A DNA stretch of 11,202 nucleotides. Source: Peptococcaceae bacterium BRH_c23. GTDB taxonomy: Bacteria > Bacillota_B > Desulfitobacteriia > Desulfitobacteriales > Desulfitobacteriaceae. Under the pieces are notes generated by a model. The model had not been told where the DNA came from and did not search any database. It saw only the letters and a list, made by a program, of their open reading frames with translations. Positions 1 to 6,840 of the stretch are shown in pieces (position 1 is the first letter of the stretch; each line of letters opens with the position of its first letter). Both the position numbers and the translations under genes were made by a program. Location of the stretch: positions 1 through 11,202 of the forward strand of contig LADV01000066.1 of assembly GCA_000961805.1 (NCBI GenBank). The letters run 5' to 3'.

Positions 1-475
1 AAAACACTCAAACAATCGGAAGAATGTTTCGTGCTGGTCTCCAATGTCCCTGTTGAGGAAGCCACCGATAAGGATATTGTGGCCTATTACAAGGATCAGA
101 TGGTGGTTGAGATTGATTTCAGGTACTACAAGGAACCCTGCCTTGCCTCAGTTATCTTTTTAAAGCATCCTCATCGAGTGAGAGCATTGATGATGCTACT
201 GAATGTATCCTTGTTAATACGGGCGCTCATTCAATATAAATTGAGAAAAGGACGCAAAGAATGGACGGGTGAACTCCCCAAAATTGGCTATAACGGGGCA
301 AAGCTTCAGGATTCTCCTACCTTTGCTTTCTTAACAGTATGCTTTAGAGGGAATGTACTTTATTAAAATGGGACATGAAGAATATACTTGTTATCTTGAT
401 GATAGCTCAAGTACACTCAGGGGCATGACGCTATTGAAGATAATGGGTATGGAACCTAAGGATTTAATGGAATAA
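1..475 (+). pseudogene. IS4-superfamily (IS1634-like) transposase, C-terminal part, frameshifted
   Basis: The frame is open from base 1, so the gene begins outside the window; the GTG at 31 is only an internal codon. The visible protein contains the IS4-type Y-x2-(R/Q)-x3-E-x6-K signature (YYKDQMVVEIDFRYYKEP) that carries the catalytic glutamate, with Q in place of the usual R. It is followed by a basic helical segment (HPHRVRALMMLLNVSLLIRA). The first frame stops at 364-366. If one base of the GGG at 349-351 is skipped, the next frame continues coherently (GMYFIKMGHEEYTCYLDD, then LKIMGMEPKDLME) to a TAA at 473-475. I read this as a single-base insertion near the 3' end of the gene. The right end of the element probably lies within the next few dozen bases (around 495-520), but the left end is not visible so no inverted repeat can be matched. 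The subfamily is recognised by pattern only. Confidence 0.75.
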
Positions 476-548
476 ATTAACTATTTATTTTCCTCGGAAT
501 GTCAGCGGAATGTGGGTCGCTATGCATTTTTTCGTTTTAATCTATATT

Positions 549-577
549 AAAAGCATCTACCTTCATCCAGCAGATGC
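549..577 (-). terminator. Probable Rho-independent terminator of the XRE-ImmA-PIN operon
   Basis: On the minus strand GCATCT (577-572) pairs with AGATGC (558-553) around a 13-base loop, and TTTTAATAT follows. It lies about 30 bases past the stop of the leftward PIN gene, where an operon terminator is expected. The stem is only 6 bp and the T-run is short, so strength is uncertain. Confidence 0.5.
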
Positions 578-607
578 CCTTTAGTATAAGTGTTATGATA
601 AATATTT

Positions 608-1141
608 TTATCTTGGTAGATTATTATCTAACCTTCTTACTGATTCTAAGAACTCATACCTAGGCAAAGCCCTTTTCTTTTTTTTCATTTCTATCCATAT
701 GCTTGTACCTTCTTGCTCAGTAATAATGCCTTGCTTCAAAGAAGTATAAAGAATGTTATCCGTACAAATATATGGAGGCTCTTCAGTTTTGACATAAGGT
801 AAAATGTCTTTCAAATTGTTGCTTGCTAGTGTTCCGCTAAGTTCCTTAGCTAATACAATGGCAGCAGCTTCTCCTGGATCAATTTGCATTTGATTTTCAG
901 GAGAAATCAATCTTAAGTATTCATTAAAAGATTCACTATCTATCCTTAAATCAACAATTTCAATTTCTTTTTTATTAACTTCGTCATACAAAATCCTATA
1001 TATATAGTTGACTTTTCTAATTTCATTGCAAACAACAGTTGGAACAATAATCTACCTTGGAAAAATAGTCTTTATATCCACTCTATTGACCCATAGAAAA
1101 GATGATATACAATCATTATCAAAAACAATCGGAGATTTCAC
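608..1141 (-). pseudogene. PIN-domain ribonuclease (toxin-like) interrupted by an in-frame amber codon
   Basis: A GTG at 1141-1139 overlaps the ImmA stop (GTGA, 4 bases) and has GAGGAGG about 10 bases upstream. Reading from it gives VKSPIVFDNDCISSFLWVNR and on to FPR, then TAG at 1054-1052 (codon 30). The same frame then runs IIVPTVVCNEIRK onward to the stop at 608, for 177 codons in all. PIN features are present: N-terminal acidic VFDND (D8, D10), a second acid in CNEI (E40), DPGEAAAIVLA and ASNNLKD in the core, and TDN further on. PIN proteins are Mg-dependent RNases and common toxins. Length and layout match PIN genes found beside XRE and ImmA/IrrE genes. The amber codon separates D8/D10 from the rest. 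The only later start is a TTG at 991 (127 codons), which also lacks E40. The gene is therefore either a recent nonsense mutant or read through; no other lesion is seen. Confidence 0.75.
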
Positions 1142-1917
1142 AGCATATTTTCCTCCTCATTATCTTCATCCGATCCAAATAATGAGGATTCATAACCTCC
1201 GTCAAGTAAGATTTGTTCATATTTACCAAATGATATTTTTTTCTCTTCAAGCAGCTCGTTCGCAAGCTCTGCATAATTAGAAAAAATTTCTCGCCCTTTG
1301 CCTGAAGTAGTTTTGTAAATATCTGTAGAGTATCCAAGCCTTTTAGCTTGTCCAATTATTCCTGCTTCCATTTCGATTAATGAATCTTCATCTGTGATAT
1401 TTAGTTTTTTATTTATCTCCCTTATCCTATTCAAAGTGAACTTATGACTTATCATAAAATGATTTTCAAGAAAAACCAAGTCGCTTATATTCAATTCTCT
1501 TCTTACAACTCTTTTTCCCAAGTAATATTCCAATGCAGCATCAGGCATCAAAAAGTGTGATGCAAATATATTAGCTTCTTTTTCCACTTCATATTCGTCA
1601 TCATATTTTAATATAGGGCATATTTTATAAGTCATGCCTCTATTAAATTTATAATGATAGTATTCATGTGCTGCTGCAAATCTTTGATGTCCTAAAGTAT
1701 TTTTATTATTAATTACTATAACGCATATATCCTCTTTCCTTAAAAAAAAGCCTGAGATATCTCCTTTCATCTCTGTTAGTATTATCGAAACATTTTCTTT
1801 ATCTCTCAAAATTTTGAAAATATCGACCTGTTCATACGAACTTAAGCTTAAGCTGTTCCTTGCATCTAGCGCCTTATTAATGACGGTGGCATAATCATAA
1901 TTATTACGCTTAGCCAC
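1138..1917 (-). CDS. ImmA/IrrE-type zinc metallopeptidase (COG2856 family)
   Basis: Numbering is from the upstream TTG (1923). A zinc-peptidase core is seen: AAAHEYYHYKF with the HExxH helix (H86, E87, H90), then EVEKEANIFASHFLMP (about 112-127), which supplies the third ligand glutamate and the typical ANxFAxxxLMP tail of the family. Residues 1-80 form the usual helical/beta lead-in. The C-terminal third (about 140-261) is helical and ends in an acidic tail. Family members such as ImmA and IrrE act with an XRE repressor and cleave or inactivate it under stress. The gene follows the XRE gene with a 4-base overlap if the TTG at 1923 is used. A G7 run (1932-1926) lies only 2 bases from that TTG but 8 bases from the in-frame GTG at 1917, so I chose GTG (259 aa). 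The natural target is probably the neighbouring XRE protein (inference). Confidence 0.88.
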   Translation of the reverse strand: MAKRNNYDYATVINKALDARNSLSLSSYEQVDIFKILRDKENVSIILTEMKGDISGFFLRKEDICVIVINNKNTLGHQRFAAAHEYYHYKFNRGMTYKICPILKYDDEYEVEKEANIFASHFLMPDAALEYYLGKRVVRRELNISDLVFLENHFMISHKFTLNRIREINKKLNITDEDSLIEMEAGIIGQAKRLGYSTDIYKTTSGKGREIFSNYAELANELLEEKKISFGKYEQILLDGGYESSLFGSDEDNEEENML

Positions 1918-1919
1918 TA

Positions 1920-2264
1920 TCAAATCCCCCCCGCTCTAATTTTCATATCATGCAAGTTATTAATAAATTGCCTTGCCCATAAAACAACTTTCATATCTTC
2001 ATCGTTAATTTCTCCAGCTTTAAAAGCCAAAGAAATATCATTTTCATCTCTGGTGAAATCTTCCTTTACGAAATATTCTACGGAATATCCATATAATTGT
2101 GCAAGACCGTTCAAGTCAGCCAATCCAATTTTACGCTTGCCATTTTCGTAGTAACTCAACTGCGTGGGATTTATGCCAATATATTCGCTAACTTGTTTTT
2201 GCGTAAGACCAAGTTTATCTCTAACATCTTGAAGCTTTTGACCTATATCAATATTGTTTACCAT
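1920..2264 (-). CDS. XRE-family HTH transcriptional regulator, probable antitoxin/autorepressor
   Basis: A 114-residue protein with a Cro/CI-type helix-turn-helix at about residues 8-62: IGQKLQDVRDKLGLTQKQVS, then the recognition segment INPTQLSYYENGKRKIGLAD, then LYGYSVEYFVKED. Residues 70-114 are a short helical C-terminal extension, likely for dimerisation or partner binding. ATG at 2264 has GGAGGGG five bases upstream. It is the first gene of a three-gene leftward module with the peptidase and PIN genes, each overlapping the next. Two matching dyads sit in its promoter, which points to autorepression relieved when the ImmA-like partner acts on it (inference from the family). Confidence 0.9.
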   Translation of the reverse strand: MVNNIDIGQKLQDVRDKLGLTQKQVSEYIGINPTQLSYYENGKRKIGLADLNGLAQLYGYSVEYFVKEDFTRDENDISLAFKAGEINDEDMKVVLWARQFINNLHDMKIRAGGI

Positions 2265-2277
2265 CTTAACCCCTCCA

Positions 2278-2335
2278 TTAACATATACGTTAAGTTCTTA
2301 CTTCTATCATACTAATATTATAACACATACGTTAA
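2278..2335 (-). promoter_or_regulatory. Two-operator autoregulatory region of the XRE operon
   Basis: Two 16-bp dyads are visible: TTAAC-ATATAC-GTTAA at 2278-2293 (perfect arms) and ATAAC-ACATAC-GTTAA at 2320-2335 (one arm mismatch). Their offset is 42 bp, about four helical turns, so dimers on both would face the same side of the DNA. The right-hand dyad overlaps the -10 box, and the left-hand one lies between the predicted start site and the ribosome site. This is the arrangement expected for cooperative self-repression by the adjacent XRE protein. Binding is inferred. Confidence 0.65.
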
Positions 2336-2347
2336 TAATATAAGCAA
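2317..2347 (-). promoter_or_regulatory. Predicted sigma-A promoter of the XRE-ImmA-PIN operon
   Basis: A perfect TATAAT lies at 2322-2317 on the minus strand. The best -35 candidate is TTGCTT at 2347-2342 with a long 19-base spacer, so the -35 is weak. The predicted start near 2310 leaves a leader of about 45 bases before the XRE ATG. The right-hand operator occupies the spacer and part of the -10. Confidence 0.5.
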
Positions 2348-2382
2348 CATCTTTGATTTTATTTTCTGTCAAAACTTCTTAC

Positions 2383-3351
2383 TCATCCTAACCTCAACCG
2401 TAACCTTACTCGATGATAGACTGGCATACCTTCGGCAACTGCAGACACAACCTCAAGTTTTCCGGCATGGATCATTTCTTCTATGCGGAATGCGACCCAG
2501 TAATCACCAATTCCAAGTTGATATTTACCAAGCACCCGCCCGATAACCATTACTTCCTGAAATTCCTCACCTTCTGCTGCGATTTCACGAAGGATAAAGC
2601 CATCATAGAGGGTTTCCTGTGCACTGATCAACTGTCCATTCAGCGTGGCCCGCAAAGGTGCGTTCTCCCTTTGAAGCTCCTGCCAATGAGATGCACAGCT
2701 TTGTTCAAATACCTGTAGTACAGGCTTTTGCAAGGCAAGATACCGATGCCATTCTCCGGGAGCAACTTCACCCCAGCCGCTTTTCTGCACGATATTTCCC
2801 TTTTCGTCAGCTTCCCATTCTGGGAGCTTGACAATAGAAACCTGTCTGCTATGCACTTTCCACTGATTCAACTGCCCCATGAACCAATAGAGTCCACACA
2901 TTTCATCAGGCTGATTGCTGTACCATACTCGAAGGGATTCTCCCAATGTTACGCGTTTCCGAACCTTTTTCAGATCTTCATTTACCCGTTTAAGTATTTC
3001 CTGAGCCGCCTGACACCCCTCGTCATTCGGATAAACGCTGTATATGTGTTCCAATGTCTGTTTCCGCTTGATACCGGGCTGATTCTCCGAAATATCTCCA
3101 ACGCTCAGCACCAAATTGAATCCATAGATGTCTGATGTATTTCCACTCAAAGGGGTAGCGCTCTCCCACGCCAAGCGTGCCTTTTCTTCTGCTTCTTGTT
3201 GAGCAACTTCAACTTCCTCTTTGGTTGGCTTGCTTCCATCCGTGTGACTAACGATAACACCAATACACCCACCTTGATATTTCCCCTCGCCATAGTGCTG
3301 TGCCACTTTAAGACTTCCACAAGCACTATCGCTGAATACTATTTCAATCAT
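2383..3351 (-). CDS. DUF1835 / DUF3658 domain protein, function unknown
   Basis: A 322-residue soluble protein. The first ~110 residues (MIEIVFSDSACGSLKVAQHY onward) match the DUF1835 pattern, an alpha/beta domain opening with a hydrophobic strand and an SxxxGSLK motif. The C-terminal part (about 245-310, with LYDGFILREI, IGRVLGKYQLGIGDYWVAFR and IHAGKLEVV) matches DUF3658, with which it is usually paired. The middle contains a Trp-rich stretch (LYWFMGQLNQW). No signal peptide or membrane segment is seen. AGGAGG lies five bases before the ATG. The gene has its own predicted promoter (TATAAT at 3396-3391) and is separated from the XRE operon by the latter's promoter, so it is probably monocistronic. 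Biochemical function is not known to me; the domain names rest on motif recognition. Confidence 0.85.
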   Translation of the reverse strand: MIEIVFSDSACGSLKVAQHYGEGKYQGGCIGVIVSHTDGSKPTKEEVEVAQQEAEEKARLAWESATPLSGNTSDIYGFNLVLSVGDISENQPGIKRKQTLEHIYSVYPNDEGCQAAQEILKRVNEDLKKVRKRVTLGESLRVWYSNQPDEMCGLYWFMGQLNQWKVHSRQVSIVKLPEWEADEKGNIVQKSGWGEVAPGEWHRYLALQKPVLQVFEQSCASHWQELQRENAPLRATLNGQLISAQETLYDGFILREIAAEGEEFQEVMVIGRVLGKYQLGIGDYWVAFRIEEMIHAGKLEVVSAVAEGMPVYHRVRLRLRLG

Positions 3352-3390
3352 ATTATCCTCCTCTCAAATCCAGGTTTGCTTATATGTCGG

Positions 3391-3396
3391 ATTATA
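3391..3396 (-). promoter_or_regulatory. Predicted -10 box for the DUF1835/DUF3658 gene
   Basis: A perfect TATAAT on the minus strand, placed about 40 bases upstream of the ATG. No good -35 is seen at 16-18 bases (the best is an A/T-rich TTTATT), so this is a tentative call. Confidence 0.35.
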
Positions 3397-3698
3397 TAAA
3401 TACCCATCACTTGAATAAATTCTGGGTAACTTCGCATTTTTTGCCTAATCTGCAGTATTCACCTTTCACTGGTAATAGGATAGCACTACCGCTAACGCGG
3501 TGGTTCCGTAGTGACCTGATGTTGAACTTACTCTGTTAATAATAAGTCGAATAATTCGCTAGACAAAATGATTATGAATTCATTCTCAAACAACGTTCGC
3601 ATCGACACGCGGCTGTTTACGTATGTTAAATAATTGGCATAAATTGCTTTCACCTAGAATTCAACATTTTTCCTGAATATTCCTGCAACAGTGTTGAT

Positions 3699-3724
3699 CA
3701 AATTCGCCACCGGTGACGAATTTG
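3699..3724. repeat. 26-bp imperfect palindrome, operator-like
   Basis: Arms CAAATTCG (3699-3706) and CGAATTTG (3717-3724) flank the self-complementary core CACCGGTG (3708-3715). Of 13 base pairs, 12 match; only C3707/A3716 does not. There is no T-run on either side, so it is not a terminator. The unusual length of the symmetry suggests a protein-binding site or a cruciform-prone remnant. Confidence 0.6.
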
Positions 3725-4154
3725 GATTCCGTCACTGTCGGGGGAGGCAAGCAGTTTCGTCCTATACTCTTGGAAGAGCTGCATCAACCTGTCGGCCCTT
3801 CGCTAACCGATTCCTTCAACCACTTGCCCATTCCCCATGGGCACTGTAACCTCCAGACAAGCAGCTCATAAAATAAACTGACAACCTGAGTTGTTTTTAA
3901 AAGCAATTTTCTGCAAAGTTTTATAAAATTCCGGGTAAGATAATCTCCAAGGATACCCACCGGCGTAGGCTGAGTATTTCGAGCCCCTCCCGAAAGAAAA
4001 CACTTGACGGTCGAAGGAGACATGAGTAATGACCCAAAAGAACACTGCGGCCCGTCGGATATCTATTCACCTTGTTTTCAAAGCCCCTTCCATTATTGCA
4101 GTGAGGGTCTTGAAGCTTGGATAAACTTGAAGTTTTAATGAAGGGAGACCAACT

Positions 4155-5417
4155 ATGAGCGAACTAATCGACAATCAAAGACAGCGCAGAGAGACCTTAA
4201 AGCAGATTATTCTTGATATCCACCAGAACAAAAATCCTCAAGAACTTAAAGAAAGGTTCCGAGAGCTTTTATCCGATGTAGGTGCCACGGAAATAGCTGC
4301 TCTGGAACAAGAGTTAATCCAAGAAGGGTTACCCGCTGAGGAAATAAAGAGTCTCTGTGATATCCACGTCTCCGTATTTCAAGACAGTCTTGACAAACAA
4401 CCCAAGTCCCAAGAACTTGGGGGGCACCCTGTTCATACCTTTCGCAAAGAAAACCAGGCCATTACACAGGTGGTTCAAGGGATTCGCCCTATCCTTGAGG
4501 AGATTCTACAAAATAATACAGACCTTAACTTGGCTGCAAAACTCAAGGACTGGCAATCTTTACATAACCAATTACTAGAGATTGAGAAGCACTTTAGCCG
4601 CAAGGAGAACATCCTCTTTGCCTATTTAGAAAAGCATGGGGTAAGTGGTCCTCCCAAAGTGATGTGGGCTATTCAAGATGACATACGGGCCCAGCTTAAA
4701 CAAATCTCTCCAGGACTATCCAACCCACAGGTCGATATAAATTCCCTCACTAAACTCATCCAAGCCACAGCGCTCCCTGTCCTCCAAGCGATTGAGGATC
4801 TAATTTACAAAGAGGAAAACATCATGTTTCCTATGAGTATGGATACTTTAACTGAGGGGGAATGGGCCGCTGTTGCCGAGCAGAGTAGTGAAATCGGCTA
4901 TACTTTAGTGGAGCCTGATCATGCTTGGATTCCTAGCGCACCACCCGAGCCACCCGTTGATCCAGGGGCCTTTTCAACAAATCAGCACGCTGGAAAAAAC
5001 GGATTCCAAGCGCTCCTTCCCTTTGAGACCGGTGCCTTAACACTTGAGCAGATCAGCCTGATCTTCAACCATCTCCCCGTTGATATTACGTTTGTTGACG
5101 ATAGAGATCTAGTTCGTTACTTCTCTTACGGCAGAGAACGCATATTCCAACGCAGTAAGGCCATTATCGGACGCAACGTAAAAGACTGTCATCCACCGGA
5201 TAGTGTTCATATTGTCACTAAAATAGTTGGTGATTTTAAAAGTGGCAAACGAGATTCAGCCGAGTTCTGGATCCACATGAACGAACAATATGTCTATATT
5301 CAATATTTCGCCTTGCGTGATGCTGACGGAACCTATCGTGGCACCATCGAAGTGACCCAAGATGTACAAAAAATACAAGCCCTCCAAGGGGAAAAACGTA
5401 TTTATTCTGAGGGATAG
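4155..5417 (+). CDS. DUF438 + hemerythrin-like + PAS domain sensor protein
   Basis: A 420-residue cytoplasmic protein with three modules. Residues ~15-85 are helical DUF438. Residues ~90-230 form a hemerythrin/HHE-like four-helix metal-binding domain, with candidate ligands H91/H94 (HPVH), H137, H146 (EKHFSRKEN), E151 and the closing YKEENIMFP (E220/E221). Residues ~292-405 are a PAS domain of the type found in this family, with the conserved CHPPDSVHIV stretch (C345, H346) and a final RGTIEVTQDV strand. There is no kinase, cyclase or HTH output domain, so it probably signals through a partner. Such HHE domains bind a diiron or other metal centre and are linked to O2, NO or redox sensing in anaerobes (family knowledge; not shown here). 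AGGGAGA precedes the ATG. The gene converges on the molybdoenzyme operon and is not co-transcribed with it. Confidence 0.9.
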   Translation: MSELIDNQRQRRETLKQIILDIHQNKNPQELKERFRELLSDVGATEIAALEQELIQEGLPAEEIKSLCDIHVSVFQDSLDKQPKSQELGGHPVHTFRKENQAITQVVQGIRPILEEILQNNTDLNLAAKLKDWQSLHNQLLEIEKHFSRKENILFAYLEKHGVSGPPKVMWAIQDDIRAQLKQISPGLSNPQVDINSLTKLIQATALPVLQAIEDLIYKEENIMFPMSMDTLTEGEWAAVAEQSSEIGYTLVEPDHAWIPSAPPEPPVDPGAFSTNQHAGKNGFQALLPFETGALTLEQISLIFNHLPVDITFVDDRDLVRYFSYGRERIFQRSKAIIGRNVKDCHPPDSVHIVTKIVGDFKSGKRDSAEFWIHMNEQYVYIQYFALRDADGTYRGTIEVTQDVQKIQALQGEKRIYSEG

Positions 5418-5453
5418 AGTATAAGCTATCTAATAGATGCATTTAGTCAATGA

Positions 5454-5481
5454 GCCCCCTTTACTGTTTTGTAAAGGGAGC
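5454..5481. terminator. Hairpin between convergent genes, probable shared terminator
   Basis: An 11-base stem (GCCCCCTTTAC at 5454-5464 with GTAAAGGGAGC at 5471-5481, one mismatch) closes a 6-base loop. It lies 36 bases past the DUF438-gene stop and 25 bases past the NrfD-gene stop, so it could stop transcripts from both sides. T-runs are poor on both strands, which lowers confidence in intrinsic termination. Confidence 0.55.
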
Positions 5482-5505
5482 TTATGAGTTGGATAAAGAT
5501 TTCTA

Positions 5506-6828
5506 TCAAACAATTTCTGAAGGGGCAAGTCCTGAAGTAGCCTGAGCCTGCTCAGTTTTACTGACATAGTGATGACCCAACACGGATTTTTGTGGCAGAA
5601 AATCATACGTTCTCAACGCCCCAGTCACAACAAAGAGCACCAGCCCGAAGGGTAAGAGTGCCACGGCATACTCCACCAAGGTCGGCGAATAGTCCCAAGT
5701 ACTGACAAAAATAGGCAGGCCTTCTTGAAACTGCCCTAAGGCTATGGGGTAGGCCCAACTTTCTATGCCCGCCCCTGGAATGGCTAAGGTCAGTGGAATA
5801 GCATTAAAGGCAGGGAACATCAACATCATACGGTGAGCGAAGACCCCTATGAAGAGGAGAAGGCTTCCGATCATCAGTGATCTGAAACTGCCTTTTCCCC
5901 TTTTAGTGAAGAAGAAAATCATGGTAAAGGCAGGCAGCAGTATCTCTGTCGCGTAAAGAAGCCCATAGTGACCAAAAACAAGGGAGAGAATTTCTCTGGC
6001 TTCTGGGTTCCCCGACCACCCATGGACGAGTAGGTCAATCCCGACGAAGAAGAAGTGCACAATCAATGCCCCCGCTATGATGTGGGCCATGGTTTGGAAG
6101 GCCTCTTCATGCTGATAAAACTTTTCTTTTCCCACGGCGAGCAGAGAAATTACCAGGACTAGAGCGGTTCCGGAGGCGACTGCCACAGAAACAAAGTCCG
6201 GCGGCAACACTGCTGTATTCCACCACCCTCGTGAGCTCTGTGTGGCAAAGATCAAAGCCGTCACAGTGTGAATCAAGATGGCCACCGGTAATCCGACGAG
6301 AGCGACACCTTTGGACCATTTTTTAGAGAGCGCTTCAACCTCTTCTTGGGAGAGACTTTTTGTCCAGCCGTTAAAAAATCCTCGCCCTTCTTTTCGCCAA
6401 TCCGGTAAAAGTTGAACATAGACACTTAAGAAGGTAATGACAAGGTAGGCGGCGATGACAACGACGTCCCAAACCAGTGGGGAGCTAAAATTGGGATGAA
6501 TAAAGATCTTCCAAACCCGCTCCACCCGACCCATATCAGGCAAAATCATGGCCCCAGCGCCTAAAATACTGGCAAAGGCTGAGAGAGAGGCTATGCGGGT
6601 GAAGGGCTCAAGTTTCTCAAGATTGAAGAGATAGACTGAGGAGGAAACAATCAAGCCGCCTGCAGCAACCCCTACAAAAAACGCAAAGGTCGCAATATAA
6701 AGTCCCCAGCTAAAGGAATTGCGCATATTAGTCACGCTTAAACCATTCTGCATTTGATATCCCCAGGCAGCTAAACTAATCAAGACTAAAGTGATTGCTA
6801 AGCCCAACAGGGCATTACTTTTTTTCAC
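5506..6828 (-). CDS. NrfD/PsrC-type membrane subunit of the molybdoenzyme complex
   Basis: A polytopic integral membrane protein with about ten hydrophobic helices. Examples are LLGLAITLVLISLAAWGY, WGLYIATFAFFVGVAAGGLI, VALVGLPVAILIHTVTALIF, MAHIIAGALIVHFFFVGIDL and YAVALLPFGLVLFVVTGAL. The glycine-rich second helix (FFVGVAAGGL) and the length of about 440 residues fit the longer NrfD family members. Such subunits exchange electrons and protons with the menaquinone pool and pass electrons to the ferredoxin subunit. It is the third gene of the operon, starting just after the Fe-S subunit stop. Start choice: the first in-frame GTG (6837) lies inside the AGGAGG ribosome site (6842-6837), so the in-frame GTG at 6828, 8 bases after that site, is preferred (440 aa). 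No heme ligands or cofactor motifs are expected in this family. Confidence 0.9.
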   Translation of the reverse strand: MKKSNALLGLAITLVLISLAAWGYQMQNGLSVTNMRNSFSWGLYIATFAFFVGVAAGGLIVSSSVYLFNLEKLEPFTRIASLSAFASILGAGAMILPDMGRVERVWKIFIHPNFSSPLVWDVVVIAAYLVITFLSVYVQLLPDWRKEGRGFFNGWTKSLSQEEVEALSKKWSKGVALVGLPVAILIHTVTALIFATQSSRGWWNTAVLPPDFVSVAVASGTALVLVISLLAVGKEKFYQHEEAFQTMAHIIAGALIVHFFFVGIDLLVHGWSGNPEAREILSLVFGHYGLLYATEILLPAFTMIFFFTKRGKGSFRSLMIGSLLLFIGVFAHRMMLMFPAFNAIPLTLAIPGAGIESWAYPIALGQFQEGLPIFVSTWDYSPTLVEYAVALLPFGLVLFVVTGALRTYDFLPQKSVLGHHYVSKTEQAQATSGLAPSEIV

Positions 6829-6840
6829 ATTACCCACCTC

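Larger units (their letters stand above)
3352..4154. other. 803-base intergenic region without a convincing gene, rich in short palindromes
   Basis: The region separates two divergent genes. I see no open frame with both a ribosome site and recognisable protein character; the 79-codon leftward frame at 3784-4023 has neither. It contains several dyads: ACCGC/GCGGT at 3488-3501 inside outer CACTAC/GTAGTG arms (3484-3513), CGAAT-A-ATTCG at 3548-3558, CAACA-G-TGTTG at 3686-3696 and the large palindrome at 3699-3724. A 7-base direct repeat CTTGAAG occurs at 4109-4115 and 4126-4132, just upstream of the DUF438 gene. The region could hold regulatory sites, a small RNA or decayed mobile DNA; none can be proven by reading. 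Confidence 0.5.

Noticed and set aside
997..1006. Five TA repeats inside the PIN gene, considered as a slippage frameshift
   Set aside because: Careful recounting shows the frame before and after the repeat is the same (1141 to 991 is 150 bases), so there is no frameshift here.
1008..1280. 90-codon rightward open frame
   Set aside because: It lies antisense across the PIN and ImmA-like genes, whose protein motifs are clear on the other strand.
3635..3647. Sigma-54-like TGGCA...TTGC on the plus strand
   Set aside because: The GG and GC doublets are 8 bases apart instead of 10, so it does not fit a -24/-12 promoter.
3784..4023. 79-codon leftward open frame in the large intergenic region
   Set aside because: No ribosome site before its ATG, no recognisable family and no coding neighbours in phase; probably chance.
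3998..4026. TTGACG with 17-base spacer as a promoter for the DUF438 gene
   Set aside because: The matching -10 (TAATGA) is poor; no confident promoter could be assigned.
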